Shown: positions 21,501 through 32,616 of the stretch, in pieces
How the letters are laid out: each line of letters opens with the position of its first letter
Position numbering within the stretch: the stretch's first letter is position 1
Assembly (NCBI GenBank): GCA_028583685.1
Contig: JAMXIF010001194.1
Location: 21,988,313 to 22,052,312, forward strand
DNA length: 64,000 nucleotides
Source: Petaurus breviceps papuanus
Taxonomy: Eukaryota; Chordata; Mammalia; Diprotodontia; Petauridae
Direction of reading: 5' to 3'
The notes under the pieces: model-generated
Databases searched by the model: none
What the model saw: the letters and a program-made list of their open reading frames with translations, nothing else
What the model was told of the DNA's origin: nothing
Made by a program: the position numbers and the translations under genes

Positions 21501-22601
21501 TCATGCTTCTCTTGCTTCTTGTATCTGAATGTCAAATTTTCTATTCAACTCTGGTTTTTTCAGCAATAATGCTTGAAAGTCCTGTATTCCACTGAATGAC
21601 CATATTTTCCCCTGAAACAGGATACTCAATTTTGCTGGGTAGGTGACTCTTGGTTTTAATCCCAGCTCCCCTGACCTCCGGAATATCACATTCCAGGCCC
21701 TTCAATCCCTCAGTGTAGAAGCTGCCAGATCCTGGGTTATCCTGATTGTGTTTCCACAATATTCAAATTGTTTCTTCCTGGCTGCTTGTAATATTCTCTC
21801 CTTAATCTGGGAATTCTGGAACCTGGCTATAATATTCCTAGGAGTTTTCTTTTGGGGATCTTTTTCAGGAGGTGATCGGTGGATTCTTTCAACCTCTATT
21901 TTGCCCTCTCGTTCTAAAACATCAGGGCAGTTTTCTTTGAGAACTTCCTGGAGGATGCTTTCCAGGCTCTTACTTTGGTCATGGCTCTCAGGCAGTCCAA
22001 TAATTTTTAAATTATCTCTCCTGGATCTATTTTCCAGGTCAGTGGTTTTTCCCATGAGATATTTCACATTTCCTTCTATTCTTTCATTTGTTTGGATCTG
22101 TTTAACAGCATCTTGATTTCTCATAAAGTCATTAGCTTCCATTTGCTCCAATCTAATTCTGAAGCAATGATTCTCCTCAGTGAGCTTTTGAGATTCTATT
22201 TCCATCTGGCAAATTCGACTTTTTAAGGCATTCTTCTCCTCATTGCCTTTCTGAGCCTCCTTTGCCATTTGAGTCAGTCTGTTTTTTAAGGTATTATTTT
22301 CTTCAGTCAGGCTGTTGACTCTCATTTCATAATTTTCTTGCATTGTTCTCATTTCTCTTCCCAATTTTTCCTCCACTTCTCTTATCTGCTTCTTAAGGTC
22401 CTCTATGGCCTGTAACCAGCTTGTATTTTCCTTTGAAGCTTTTGGTGCAGGAGTTCTGACTTCACTGATTTCCTCCTGTTCCATGCCTTGCTCCTTCTTA
22501 TCCCCAAAATAGGAGTGTAATGTTGGAATCTTCTGTCTGCTTTGTTTCCTTTGCCTGCTCATTTTGCCACTCAATGATTTGACTTTTGGGCTTTTTGCCA
22601 C
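21501..22601 (-). pseudogene. HAL1 ORF1 (L1 ORF1p-like RNA-binding protein), one stop
   Basis: The frame encodes an L1 ORF1-type RNA chaperone that trimerises and coats the element's RNA. The first 299 residues are open. Residues 1-60 are a basic N-terminus. A long heptad coiled coil follows (LKKQIREVEEKLGREM ... NTLKNRLTQMAKE ... LTEENHCFRIRLEQME). The RRM region begins at LENRSRRDNLKIIGLPE and the C-terminal domain has RNIIARFQNSQIKERILQAAR. After LAASTLRD a single in-frame TGA (21702-21704) interrupts the frame. The same frame then runs on through VTYPAKLSILFQGKIWSFS to a natural stop at 21501, 366 codons in all. The TGA is plausibly a CGA (Arg) decayed at CpG. The near-open frame suggests fairly recent activity. 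This is an element gene, not a host gene. Confidence 0.9.
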
Positions 22602-23297
22602 AGTAGGACTCTGCCACCAGACAGGGGAGTTTTCGTCCCAAACGCTGGGGTTTTCTCAGCTGCCAGAGGTATTAGATGGGTGCCCTCTCTGAGGTCTCCA
22701 CACGCTCTGGCAAGCTGGACACACACCCCAGGACCTCCACCCTAGACCGCAATCCAGATCCAAGCAGGTTAAAGCAAGAGCGATGACCCCTCAGACTGGT
22801 GCTTGGTCCCCCTACACTCTGCAGGCCAGGAGCTGAAGCTGCCACGTGGCGCTGGCAGGCTGTGCCAGCGTCTCAGCGGTTTCTCGCCCCGGGGGTAAAA
22901 GCCACGAACTCCCACTTCCTGGGTCCCAAAGTCCAGACTGCACTGGCCTCTCACCTTGTCCTTCGCATCTCTGTATTGATAAATCTGGAAACGGCCACAG
23001 CTGCTGCTGATCTGGAGTCCCTCTGGCTGGCGGCTGGTCAGGCCCGCCCTGGGGCTAAAGCCTCGGTGTGGTGCTGGGCTCAGCTCCCAGAGCGCTGCGC
23101 TGGCCGATTCCTGCCGGCCTGCCAGGCTGTTCTCAGCGGGAGGTTAGCTTCTCTGTGTCATTTTTGTGGGTTCTGCAGCTCCAAAGTTTGTTTAGAGTCC
23201 CCTTTTTACATGGATTGGGGAAGGTGGAAGCCGGAGCCGCGGGAGGGTCGTGCTTCTACTCTGCCATCTTGGCTCCACCCTGACCATGGCCTTTTTA

Positions 23298-24954
23298 AAC
23301 TAAGGTCTTTCCAAGGTTTCAGTGATCAAGGCTAGGTAATAAATGAGGCAAAGAATGGCCTATAGTAGGGGAAGACCCTCAGAGTTTCTGGTCAAAACAG
23401 CAGCAATTGTTATTTACATTCACTCTAAGCAATCTGGTCCCAAACACTGCCTACATGGGCTTGGGCTAGGACCTATCATTGGCCAAACAATGAGAGCCAG
23501 AGTGGTTTGGGTTCTTAAGAAATATAGCTGGTAAATGCCAAGATATCTTGCAAAGTTTCAGCAATCAAAATTTACATTCCTTTGGGCAGAGCACCTGCAG
23601 GTAAGGGTATAATACCCTATGTGGACAGAGGGAGAGGAGGGAGGGAAAGAAGTTTCTTTGAAGACAACTCAGGTACTACCTACTTCACAAAGTTTTTACT
23701 GATTACTCCCAGTCAATTGCATGTGTTCTTTCTCTCTCCTTAAGTTATCTTGTATTTACTTAAGTGTAAAGATGTTGAATTCTACCCTTCTCAAAAAAAA
23801 AAAAAAGTAAGGTCCATGAAAGCAGGGAATAATTTGTTTGTCTTTCTATCCCTGAACCCTAGCTAAGCACCTTAAATATAATATACACTTAATAAATATT
23901 CATTGGATTGCATTTTGAAATAACTGATGCATGGGTCTTTATAATAGCTGAGGCATAGTCTGTTGTCTAATCATTAAAGACCTCCCCAAAGAAGTGTCCA
24001 GCAGCAGATTGGTGTGTGGTAGGTGGAAGGAGTGGGGAGGTGGGAGGAGGGTCTGCCCACCAACAGGTGCATTGAAAAGCTCTACTTGCCAAAGATCAAG
24101 TGGGACAGAAACCATCAGAATGGCTGCTGGCCCCACTCCACAGTCCATATTGAATGTGATTCATTCCTCCATTTAGGAGAAAATGCTCACAAATCCCTAA
24201 AGAAAAGCTCAGGCTGCACAACCTGTACAGATTCTGAAGGATCCAAATCACTTTTCCCCTTGTGGAGGAATATAGCCAATACAAGGCAACTGTCTTTTCC
24301 CTTTGTCCATATTTAACAGGCATTCTGGCAATCATCCCCTGCCCATTGTACCCAGGATCCTCACTGTAGCACCTTTAAACCAGGTCTTCCTCAAACCCAT
24401 CCCCTGCTTGGTTTCCACATAGCTTGGAGAATGCTCTGTTGTTGGGGCTCAGCCTATGCTTTTGTGCTTCTCCTGCCTCCTGCCAGTATATTCAACATTT
24501 GAATCAGACTCATTTGTTTCACCATTGGTCACTTGCCCAGAAACTAATCACATGCAAGTAGTGAACAGAAATTGCTCCAAAATACACAGAACAGGTTCAT
24601 TCTTTCCTTCCATGGGCCTCTGTTCCCTGTCATGTTTCTGACAGATTCAGCTTCATTTTGCTTCTCTCCAAACTACTGGAGAAAAGCCCATCAGTACATC
24701 TGGCTTTGAACAGGTTTCTATGTCTCTTTAAGTGGACACAGGAGACTAGAAGCCATCCTATTAATGGAACAGACATTTGGAGGAAGGAAATCTACTCAAA
24801 TAGCCTAATTAAAAGCCGCTCCATTGTCTGAAAACAGACCCTCTCTGGGGCTTGGAGTTGTAATCTTGGATCATTCTTTGGTGAAAAGGAAGATACTTTT
24901 ATAGACATGGCACAATTCAGAAAGAAGTCATTGTAAGCATTATTTGTAATAATT
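23298..24954. other. Intron 2 stretch with an L2-like tail
   Basis: The rest of the split CAA-tail repeat may extend to about 23340. 23690-23915 looks like an L2 3' end (ttgtatttacttaagtg, ggtccatgaaagcagggaataatttg, cttaataaatattcattgg). The remainder is unassigned; frames of 60-97 residues show no domain. Confidence 0.45.
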
Positions 24955-25090
24955 GAATCACAGAGGGGGAAAGGGCCTCAAAGATCTCTAGTCCAGTCCC
25001 TGCCTGAAACATAGTTCCCATCTTCAATATCCAGCTTCTTCTTGAAAATTCTCAATTGGAGAATTCACTACTACTCAAGCAGCCTTCAGC
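24955..25090 (-). mobile_element. L3/CR1-like 3' fragment, reverse
   Basis: ggaaagggcctcaaagatctc, tagtccagtccctgcc, ttcttgaaaattctcaattg match the reverse 3' part of L3/CR1 relics elsewhere in the window. Confidence 0.5.
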
Positions 25091-25319
25091 CTCAAATTTT
25101 TGCCTTGGGACTGATCGTACTGATTAGTAAGTGAGTAGAAAATTACCTAATCACAGTCTATGCCCCATCTCCTATTCACCCAACCATCTACCTAGGTGTC
25201 ATGCTATCTGTTCTGCCACTGTAGATATAGCCACATCTCCAAACCCTTTTCCAACTCCTGTGCTGGAAATAGTAATCAAATTAAACACTAACATTGCTTC
25301 TGAAAAAGGATATAATAAT

Positions 25320-25510
25320 CATCACTTATGGCTCCATTCATCATCCCTGTGGCTCCTCATACAATTACTCCTTGACTTTAAATCCATCCTTAATCACCAC
25401 TCCATTATGTGCTGTGTCCTTTCTTTAGACAGTAAGCACCTTGAGATCTGGGACTATCTCATTTTTGTATTTGTATCCCCAGTACCTAATACATACTAGG
25501 TAGTTAATAG
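25320..25510 (+). mobile_element. L2 LINE 3' end fragment
   Basis: ctttagacagtaagcacc, ttgagatctgggactatctc, gtatccccagtacctaatac follow the L2 3' end. Confidence 0.6.
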
Positions 25511-25539
25511 ATTTGTTTATTAATTTGTTTACTCATTAT

Positions 25540-26371
25540 TGAACAGTTCTCATATTTAGGCAGCTCTCCTCAGGATTGCTGCTGTGAAAAACTTTAAGGG
25601 TCTAATTGCACAGTATAATGACCTCTCTATTTATTCAGCAATAAACTAAAGCATAACATTCAAGAAAGTAAAGCATAATATTCATGACAACATAACATAA
25701 CAACTTATTACTAAGGTGGCCATATAGTCTTAAACAAAACATATCATTCAGTATATCTTATAGTCATCTTTAAGGAGTAGCAGAAAATACAAACACCATC
25801 CACCCCTAGGTCACAGTAAGGTACAAATCTCTTCAGTCAATACAGAGTATCCAAAGTCAAGTCCTCTTTCATCTTAACTCAAGGCTGGCTTGCCAACCCC
25901 ATGGCTTCTTTGCCACAAGCTGACCACTCTCAGCTCTTGCCTGGATTCAGTTCTCCATTCCTGTTCCATTATCTCAGCTCACGGGGACTGCTTCACTGCA
26001 AGTTCCTCAAAGTTTCTGTTTCTAGGGAAAAAAAAAAAAGCTTAATAGGGCTACAATAATATTTACACACATTACCAGCACTATCATTTCAACTCACTTT
26101 CTGTCTGAAAAACCAATACAGAACAAGAGACAGGGCTTCTGTCTGAGGAATTAACACAGAACAACAGACAGGACTTCTGTCTGAGAAAGTAACATGGATC
26201 AACAGACAGAGCACCAACATCACAAACATTCTCTCACTCACTTCTGCCTGCTCCTTCCTTTTCCACCCTTTTTGCAAGCTCCTCCCACTGTGGGCTCCCG
26301 CGTGATTACATTCAGCTTATAAAGGGCTGGGAAGATCTTCAAATTCCCTTAGCCCTATTAAGAGCCATACA
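25540..26371. repeat. Possible LTR-like repeat with 38-bp triplication
   Basis: The stretch contains a TATA-like box (gcttataaagggc, about 26312), an AATAAA, three tandem 38-base units at 26099-26136, 26137-26174 and 26175-26212 (each starting ttctgtctga), and possible TG...CA ends. A 13-base inverted repeat (cttaatagggcta at 26041-26053, tagccctattaag at 26350-26362) lies within it. Its outer edge shares gggaagatctt with the solo LTR at 37.1-37.6 kb. No target duplication was found, so this remains tentative; fossil only. Confidence 0.35.
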
Positions 26372-27289
26372 GTGTATACTGTTTCCAATCACAGACTCTT
26401 GATACAATCAAAGGCAAGGCTTAAAGGTACTTGATTAGCTAAAACGCAATACAGAAAAACAGCAAAAAATCCTATTTTGCTTGCCAATACAAGTTCCCTC
26501 CCTGTAAGTTGAATGATCCAGCCCTAATGCAACATCATATCTGTATCATGGAATCTTTATTTTCCTCAAAATGGAACATTTTTTAGATTTTTACCAGATT
26601 TTTGAAGTTTTAGCCAGATAAATATAAATATAATGTATATTCAAACTTAGACCAGCTACATGGGGAGGATGTCTTATTGAGCCCAAAACCAAAACTGCCT
26701 TCTGCCCTAAAGATTTTCATGACCCATTTATGGGTCATTCATTTTCATGACCCCATTCATACCCATTGTGGGTCTCAGAGTAGGGTAGATTCTCCAAACT
26801 CAGTCAAGAAAGAGGAAAAATGACCACTCCTCAAGAGAAAGAGATTTCTCTCTCTACTATTTAAAATAGTTTGCTCCCACTGAATCCAAGGAACAGGGGA
26901 AACACATAGAAGTCATTGAACTGATCTGGAGGTATCAGGATACTGTTGCCTAACAGATTACCTAGGGGTACTGTACAAATCTGGTGAAGCAAAATATTTC
27001 CTCCACAGAGGCCAGTGCAAGTCTGAGTCAGCTTCAAAAATAGTTGGTATAAGAGCATTCAGGTGTCTCCAAGTTCCCTGTGGAGCCCTCGTCTGTCTTC
27101 CTGTCCCAGACTTCTTCCTCCCCAGTGGGCTACAGTCATGTTTCCATAAAAGAAGAAACATATGATATAGTAGATAATCTTGCATATTGTGATAAGAAAT
27201 TATCTGGTCTAAAATATTTTCCTCCTTCTTCCCCCAATAGAGTCCTGTGTTCCCCTCCTACCTAGCTTAAAATTCCTACCACAAAGGTC
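26372..27289. other. Intron 2 stretch, nothing recognised
   Basis: No gene, RNA or nameable repeat seen. Confidence 0.5.
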
Positions 27290-27305
27290 AATAATGGTGC
27301 AGACA

Positions 27306-28192
27306 AGCGTTGGCCACTGAGTCAGGAGGACCCAAGGCCTCAGACACTTAACACCCACACAAAAAAACTAGCCGTGTAACCTTGGGCAAGTTAGTTAACC
27401 CCAACTGCCCTCCAAAAAGCAAAAAAAAAAAAAAATAATAATGGTTCAGACAGGGGGGAAGCTAGGTGGCACAGTGAATAGAGAACCTGTCCTGGAGTCC
27501 AGAGGACCTGAGTTCAAATCCAGCCTCAGACATTTAACATTTACTAGCTGTGTGACCTTGGACAAGTCACTTAACCCCAATTGCCCTGCCTTTCCCCCTA
27601 CCAAAAAAAAACTCAGGGACTGCTAGGTGGTGCAGTGAATAGAAAACCAGTCCTGGAGTCAGAAGAACCTGAGTTCAAGTCCAGTCTCGGACACTTAACA
27701 CTTACTACCGTGTTTCCCTGATAATAAGACACTGTCTTATTATTTTTTTTTTTGGACAGAAAAACACCAGAGGGCTTATTTTCAGGGGAGGGCTTATTTT
27801 AATGAACATTGACAGCAATTTTAATAAACAGGTAAATGTGAACAAAAAAATGTACCTTTATTCAATAAGCAAATCACTGGGGAAGAACAGGATGATGTGC
27901 TCACTGCTGCAGCTCTGATTGGATGCAGCTCGGAGCGCGGCGTGCGTTTCACGGGGGGGGGGGGGGAGAGCGTGTAGCGCAGGGCATCACCTTCACTACA
28001 GTAGCAATCTCAATAGGGCTTATTTCGGGGGAGGGCTTATTTTAGGGGAATCTTACACAGTAAGGGGAGGGCTTATTTTCGGGATAGGTCTTATTATCGG
28101 GGAAACACGGTAGCTGTGTGATCTTGGGCAAGTAAGTCACTTAACCCCAATTGCCCTGCCTTCCCCCCTTGAAAATTTTTTTAAAAAATAAT
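27306..28192 (+). mobile_element. Three A-type SINEs stacked at one target site
   Basis: SINE 1 (27306-27436, internally deleted) is followed by SINE 2 (27453-about 27610) and SINE 3 (about 27612-28192, carrying a MITE). The same 16-base target sequence occurs three times: aataatggtgcagaca at 27290-27305, and aataatggttcagaca at 27437-27452 and 28193-28208. There is no copy of it between SINE 2 and SINE 3, which abut like a dimer. Confidence 0.85.
27708..28110. mobile_element. Mariner-type MITE (TA target) inside SINE 3
   Basis: A 403-base element with terminal inverted repeats ccgtgtttccctgataataa / ccgtgtttccccgataataa (one mismatch in the first 25 bases). It is flanked by a TA duplication (27706-27707, 28111-28112) that restores the SINE sequence cttactagctgtgtg when removed. 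Subterminal copies of gagggcttatttt occur on both sides. It has no coding capacity. A G-run (about 27951-27967) and CpG-rich centre are unlike the surrounding DNA. The TA duplication and ends suggest Tc1/mariner class, mobilised in trans. Confidence 0.85.
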
Positions 28193-28208
28193 AATAATGG
28201 TTCAGACA

Positions 28209-30649
28209 ACAAAGGCTGAGTCACTGTCTCCAGAAAGTCTCCAGAAAGTACACTAATCCTAGCTCATTAGCATATTCATTGATCAGATTAGCCAAGTCTT
28301 ACCTTGGGCTCTTTGGGGCTGATACATAAGACTAGGAAATTTGTTTGGTCACATTCCCTTGATGACTCAGATTTCTAAACTATCTTTAATATCCTCACAA
28401 AAGTAGCTATATCCTTTTCTCATTTTTCTCCCTCTACTGCAATCCAAACCACACAACCACCTCTGCTAACTAACTCATCCCCAGACAAGAAATTGATTCC
28501 TGTCCCTCATTCTCCCATGGGAAGCTGTTTGCGTTTACAGAGAGTTGTGCTGTACCATATGTGTGCAGTCATAGAAAAAACTACCATATACCCCAGGTAA
28601 CCCTGGCTTCTACAGAAAACCATTTCTACCCTGTGGGTCATCAAGATAGATTTTGAACATAAAAAAGTCATCAGTGGAATTCATCCAAGAGAGTGCTGAG
28701 CAGCTGCTGTTCTAAATCTGCCTGATAGAGTGAGAAACAGTGGGTGTGTCATTCACAGGAGGAGATACAAGTCACTTATGATCCAATTTCATCAGGCAGA
28801 TACAAAACCAGATAGACAATTACAGACAGAGACAGAGAAAGACAGAGATAGAGACAGAGAGAGGGAGAGAGGAAGAGGAGAAAGAGAAAGAGAGATATTC
28901 AGAGATGCAGACAGAAAAGTCCCATGCAGTAATGACAGTTAAGGTCTATAAAGCCTTTTACATATACCGTCTCATTAAATCCTCACAACAACCACATGAG
29001 GCAGGTATAACAGATACTATTATTTTCCTTTTACATATAGCACCCCCACTATCATACAAAAGCACTTCTCACAAGTTCCCGAGCCCCCATTTTCTTCTGA
29101 TTCTCTTCCCCCTCACTGGTATGAATGGATCACATGACCTCATAGTAAAGCATAGTAAAAGGACATTTGTTTAAAATAGAATGCAAAGTGAATAACAAAG
29201 AAGAAAAAAATCAAACCAAAAAAACCCACACTCAGCTCTCATTTCTTTAAACCAGCTCTTCCTACCTAGCTCCCTCCTAGCAAAGCATGAGTCCATTCAT
29301 CCCTAGTTCACTTTCCACCTTATCAGCACAGCACAGGACTGGGAACAGCAGCTTAGGGAACTCCTGTAGCTGTCATTTTCCAGTATAATCAAGGGTAGAG
29401 CCTCCAATTAATAGTGGCAGGAGTTAAATACAGCTAAAGGCAGTCTCCCTGGCTCCATGTTCATCTTCTTCTCATCTCTCCTTTCATTTTCTCTGTCTCT
29501 TCTATATCCTTTGATCAAACCTTTCCACCCCTTATATCTCTCTCAAAAGTCCATGACGAATCTCTTACCAGATACAATGCAGACAACTCCATCTAACCAG
29601 AGTCAATTCATGAAGAAACATCACTTGCTGAGTTCTGTGGAGGTTTGGGGGGGGAGTATAGTTCCCCAAAAGACCATATTCTCTCTTACGTATAGTTGAT
29701 CTAACTAGTTGAGGAAACTGAGGCTCTGAGCAATTACATGCTTTCCCAATAAGCACAATATCAATGCATCAGAATCAGGGTTCAAACTAAGGCCTCTTTT
29801 GACTACAAGGGCCAGATCTCTTTGCATCATGTCACCTCTCAGAAAAGGAAATAGTTAAAATTCTACTTCTCAGACACAAAAGGAGTTTATCAATGTATGA
29901 CTATCCCTATGTACTTCATCCTGCCAGAGAAAGATTAACCATTCCTGGGAAACCACAGTAGGATAGACATCAGATTGACAAATAATATCAAATCTCCTGT
30001 TTCCCCAAAGGCCTAGAGAATACAGGCAATGCAGCTCAATACCCAACACACTTAGAACCCTCATTCACCATCCCAGTCAACATCCCTGGAAACCTACACC
30101 CATTTGCAGCAGAGTGACCAGGGAGGTAGAATATCAGAATTTCTCCTGGGTCCTTGCACCTAACTTTGACTAATCATAGAGTGTGGTTCAATACCCCTTG
30201 TACTATGTTCACATGAAATGCTGATCCCAGATAGAAGCAGGTTTGAAGCATCACATTATAAAGAAAAGTACAGAAGACTAGGAATGAAATAGTTCTGGTT
30301 CTGGTCCCAAATCTAGTTTGAAGAGTAGAATGATATGATTTGGGTTGAAGGTCACTAACACTAAATGGCTGCATGACTGACAATTTATTCATTTGTAAAG
30401 CATTGATAATAATATCTTATCTAATTTGTCCTGCCCACCCCATGGCTTGTTGTAAGGCAATGATTGGGAATAAAGAAGAGATAATGATAAAGATACCACT
30501 GGACTTAAGGGTCAAAATATCCAGGTTCAGGCTGTTTCCCCAAATATCAAGTGGGGTTCATAATAGCATTTTTATTACCTACCACATGAAGTGAGAAAAA
30601 TGTTTTCTAAATTTTGTGGTATCAATGGAAATCTGAGTTCATATTATGA
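28209..30649. other. Intron 2 stretch, mostly unassigned
   Basis: 28815-28890 is a GA-rich simple repeat (gacagagaaagacagag). 28940-29045 is a reverse MIR fragment (cctcacaacaaccacatgagg). The rest holds no gene or nameable repeat. Confidence 0.5.
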
Positions 30650-30840
30650 TGGATATCACAGAAACAGAGTTAGGAGAGACTTTCAAGGTCGTCTAGTCTA
30701 ATCCACATATGTATAAAAATCCCAACTCTGTGGCATCCATTAAAAAATGGTCATTCAGCCTTTGTGCAAAGACCTCAGGTAATAATATATCCTGTGGCAT
30801 CCCACTCCATTGTTGGACAGCTTTTTGACTAGGAAGAAGC
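30650..30840 (-). mobile_element. L3/CR1-like 3' fragment, reverse
   Basis: gagactttcaaggtcgtctag, tcattcagcctttgtgc, gcatcccactccattgttgg follow the reverse L3/CR1 3' part. 30840-30965 is a MIR fragment on the + strand. Confidence 0.6.
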
Positions 30841-30969
30841 ATGAAGACATAGAAAGTGTACTGTATTTGGATCCAAAGGACTGGAGTTTAAACCCCATCT
30901 CTGTCTCTTACTGTCTTTTGACTTTTGGAAAGAAAGCCACTTAACCACTCTGTGCCTCAGTTTTTCATC

Positions 30970-31240
30970 TTTTTTTAGATAAGTTTTTATTAAGTATCTA
31001 CTATGTCCTAGGTACTATACTAAGCCCTTTATAAATATTACTTCATTTGATCCTCACAATAACCCTAAGACATAGGTGCTGTTATCATCCTCACTTTACA
31101 ACTTTAGTTAACTCAGACAGATGTTAAGTGACTTGTATAGGATCACACAGCTAATAAGTATCTAAGGCCAGATTTGAGCTCAGATTTTCTCTACTCTAGG
31201 TCCATCACCTATCAGATGAGTCACCTAACTGCTTCTTAAA
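30970..31240 (-). mobile_element. CORE-SINE (MIR-like, marsupial type), reverse
   Basis: tttttattaagtatctac, cttcatttgatcctcacaat, cactttacaactttag, gtgacttgtataggatcac, gatttgagctcag. 31241-31663 holds nothing I can name. Confidence 0.75.
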
Positions 31241-31663
31241 TGTACAAAATGGTTCCTAAATACCCTTCCAGATTTAAATCTATGATTCTCTAAACTGAAA
31301 AGTTTAGGCTCAAGAGGTTATTTGCATACTAACTGGGTAGCCAACAACCTGGCCCTTGTATCTAAGATAATAGATCTGCGGGCATGAGTCAATTACCACA
31401 GGGCTGCTTCCCATGGAAGACAAATGAAAAGATTCACACATGAATATTCCAAATGCCTTTTCTCCCTTATTCATAGCTTTCTTCCTTCAAATACTGAATT
31501 TCAAGGTATTTCTTGCCAACTCCTAGATGACAGTAACTGAATGCTCTAGTATAGATAAAAGGTATATATGTAATCTCTGCCCAAAGGTAACTAAAGGTAG
31601 TTCCTCTTTTATTGAAATCACAAAGGGGACAGAATAAGGTCACAGTGCCAACTGTGTTTGGTT

Positions 31664-32291
31664 CAGAGGTTCCCAAAGTGGGTGATACTTCACCTGGGGG
31701 GCACTGAAACAATCCAAGGAAGGTAGTAGCTTTGGGTGCAATTGAGGGATGTTGAAAAAATAAGGAAGTGGTGGAAGCATGAGAAAAGAAAAGAAAATTT
31801 TGAAAAACCATTCCTACATGTTTCATCTGTTGTGTAACAGGTTGAAGTCATAGTGATTACATTATTTTCCAAATAAACACACAAAATACAAGCTATAACC
31901 AATTAGTGGTCAAGTCTATCAACAGGTCTTAACAAGCAAGTGTTGGCAGGCCAGTATGTTGCACATTGTTGGGAAATCCAGCATGTATCAGCAAGAATAT
32001 GTGTATGTAATGACTTTTTAAAAATACAATACTATATGGTTACATGACACAATATTTTGGCATCAAAATTTCAATGCAGGAACAAAGTTACAAGTTATAT
32101 AAATTATTAAATTAAATATTAAAACTATATAAATTATTAAATTTAAGATGTTATTTTTTAAAAATATATTTTACATTTTTTAAATGACACAAATTTCAAA
32201 AAAATCATTAAAAGGTTAAATAAAATAGATTGGGGGTGCTAAGAATCTTTTTTAAAGTAGGCAGTAGGCCACATAAGTTTAGGAACCTCTG
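31664..32291. mobile_element. hAT-type nonautonomous DNA transposon
   Basis: A 628-base AT-rich element with inverted ends cagaggttcccaaagtggg / cagaggttcctaaacttatg, the start of many hAT-Charlie elements. Nothing in it codes. Expected 8-bp flanks (gtttggtt, atttaaac) are only weakly alike, so it is old. The centre has a local near-repeat ataaattattaaatt. Confidence 0.75.
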
Positions 32292-32441
32292 ATTTAAACT
32301 CACATTTAAATTTTTTTATTTTGTCTAGACTTGTAGTTTTGTCTACATAAACATAATGGGGTATTTTCAGTGTGGAAAATCTCTTCAATAATGCATATTA
32401 GCAGCTCATCTGTAATATATAGTCTTAAAGAAATATTTAGA

Positions 32442-32604
32442 GGGGCAGCTAGGTGGTACAGTGAATAGAGCACAGGCCCTAGAGTCAGGAGACCTGAGTT
32501 CAAATCCAGCCTCAGACACCACTTAACACTTACTAGCCATGTGACCTTGGGCAAGTCATTTAACCCCTATCGCCCTGCCTTCCCCCCTCCAAAAAGCAAA
32601 AAAG
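32442..32604 (+). mobile_element. Marsupial tRNA-like SINE (A type)
   Basis: Complete copy ggggcagctaggtggtacag ... cttcccccctcc, A-rich end, with a perfect 12-bp duplication gaaatatttaga (32430-32441, 32605-32616). Confidence 0.92.
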
Positions 32605-32616
32605 GAAATATTTAGA

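Larger units (their letters stand above)
20267..23281 (-). mobile_element. Full-length HAL1 (half-L1) retrotransposon
   Basis: A minus-strand non-LTR element bounded by a perfect 16-bp target duplication, gaccatggccttttta (20251-20266 and 23282-23297). Read on its own strand it begins agggtggagccaagatggc, the L1-type start, and has a GC-rich 5' leader of about 680 bases. Then come an L1 ORF1 (21501-22601) and a 3' region of about 1.2 kb ending in an AATAAA signal (20289-20294) and poly(A). There is no ORF2: the ORF1 stop is followed directly by the 3' region. Because both ends are intact, this is not a truncated L1 but a half-L1, which must have borrowed reverse transcriptase from L1. A SINE (21297-21448) interrupts the 3' region. 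Confidence 0.85.

Noticed and set aside
22799-23335. 178-residue frame opposite the HAL1 leader
   Set aside because: A GC-rich leader gives long chance frames; it runs antisense to the element and leaves it at the target duplication.
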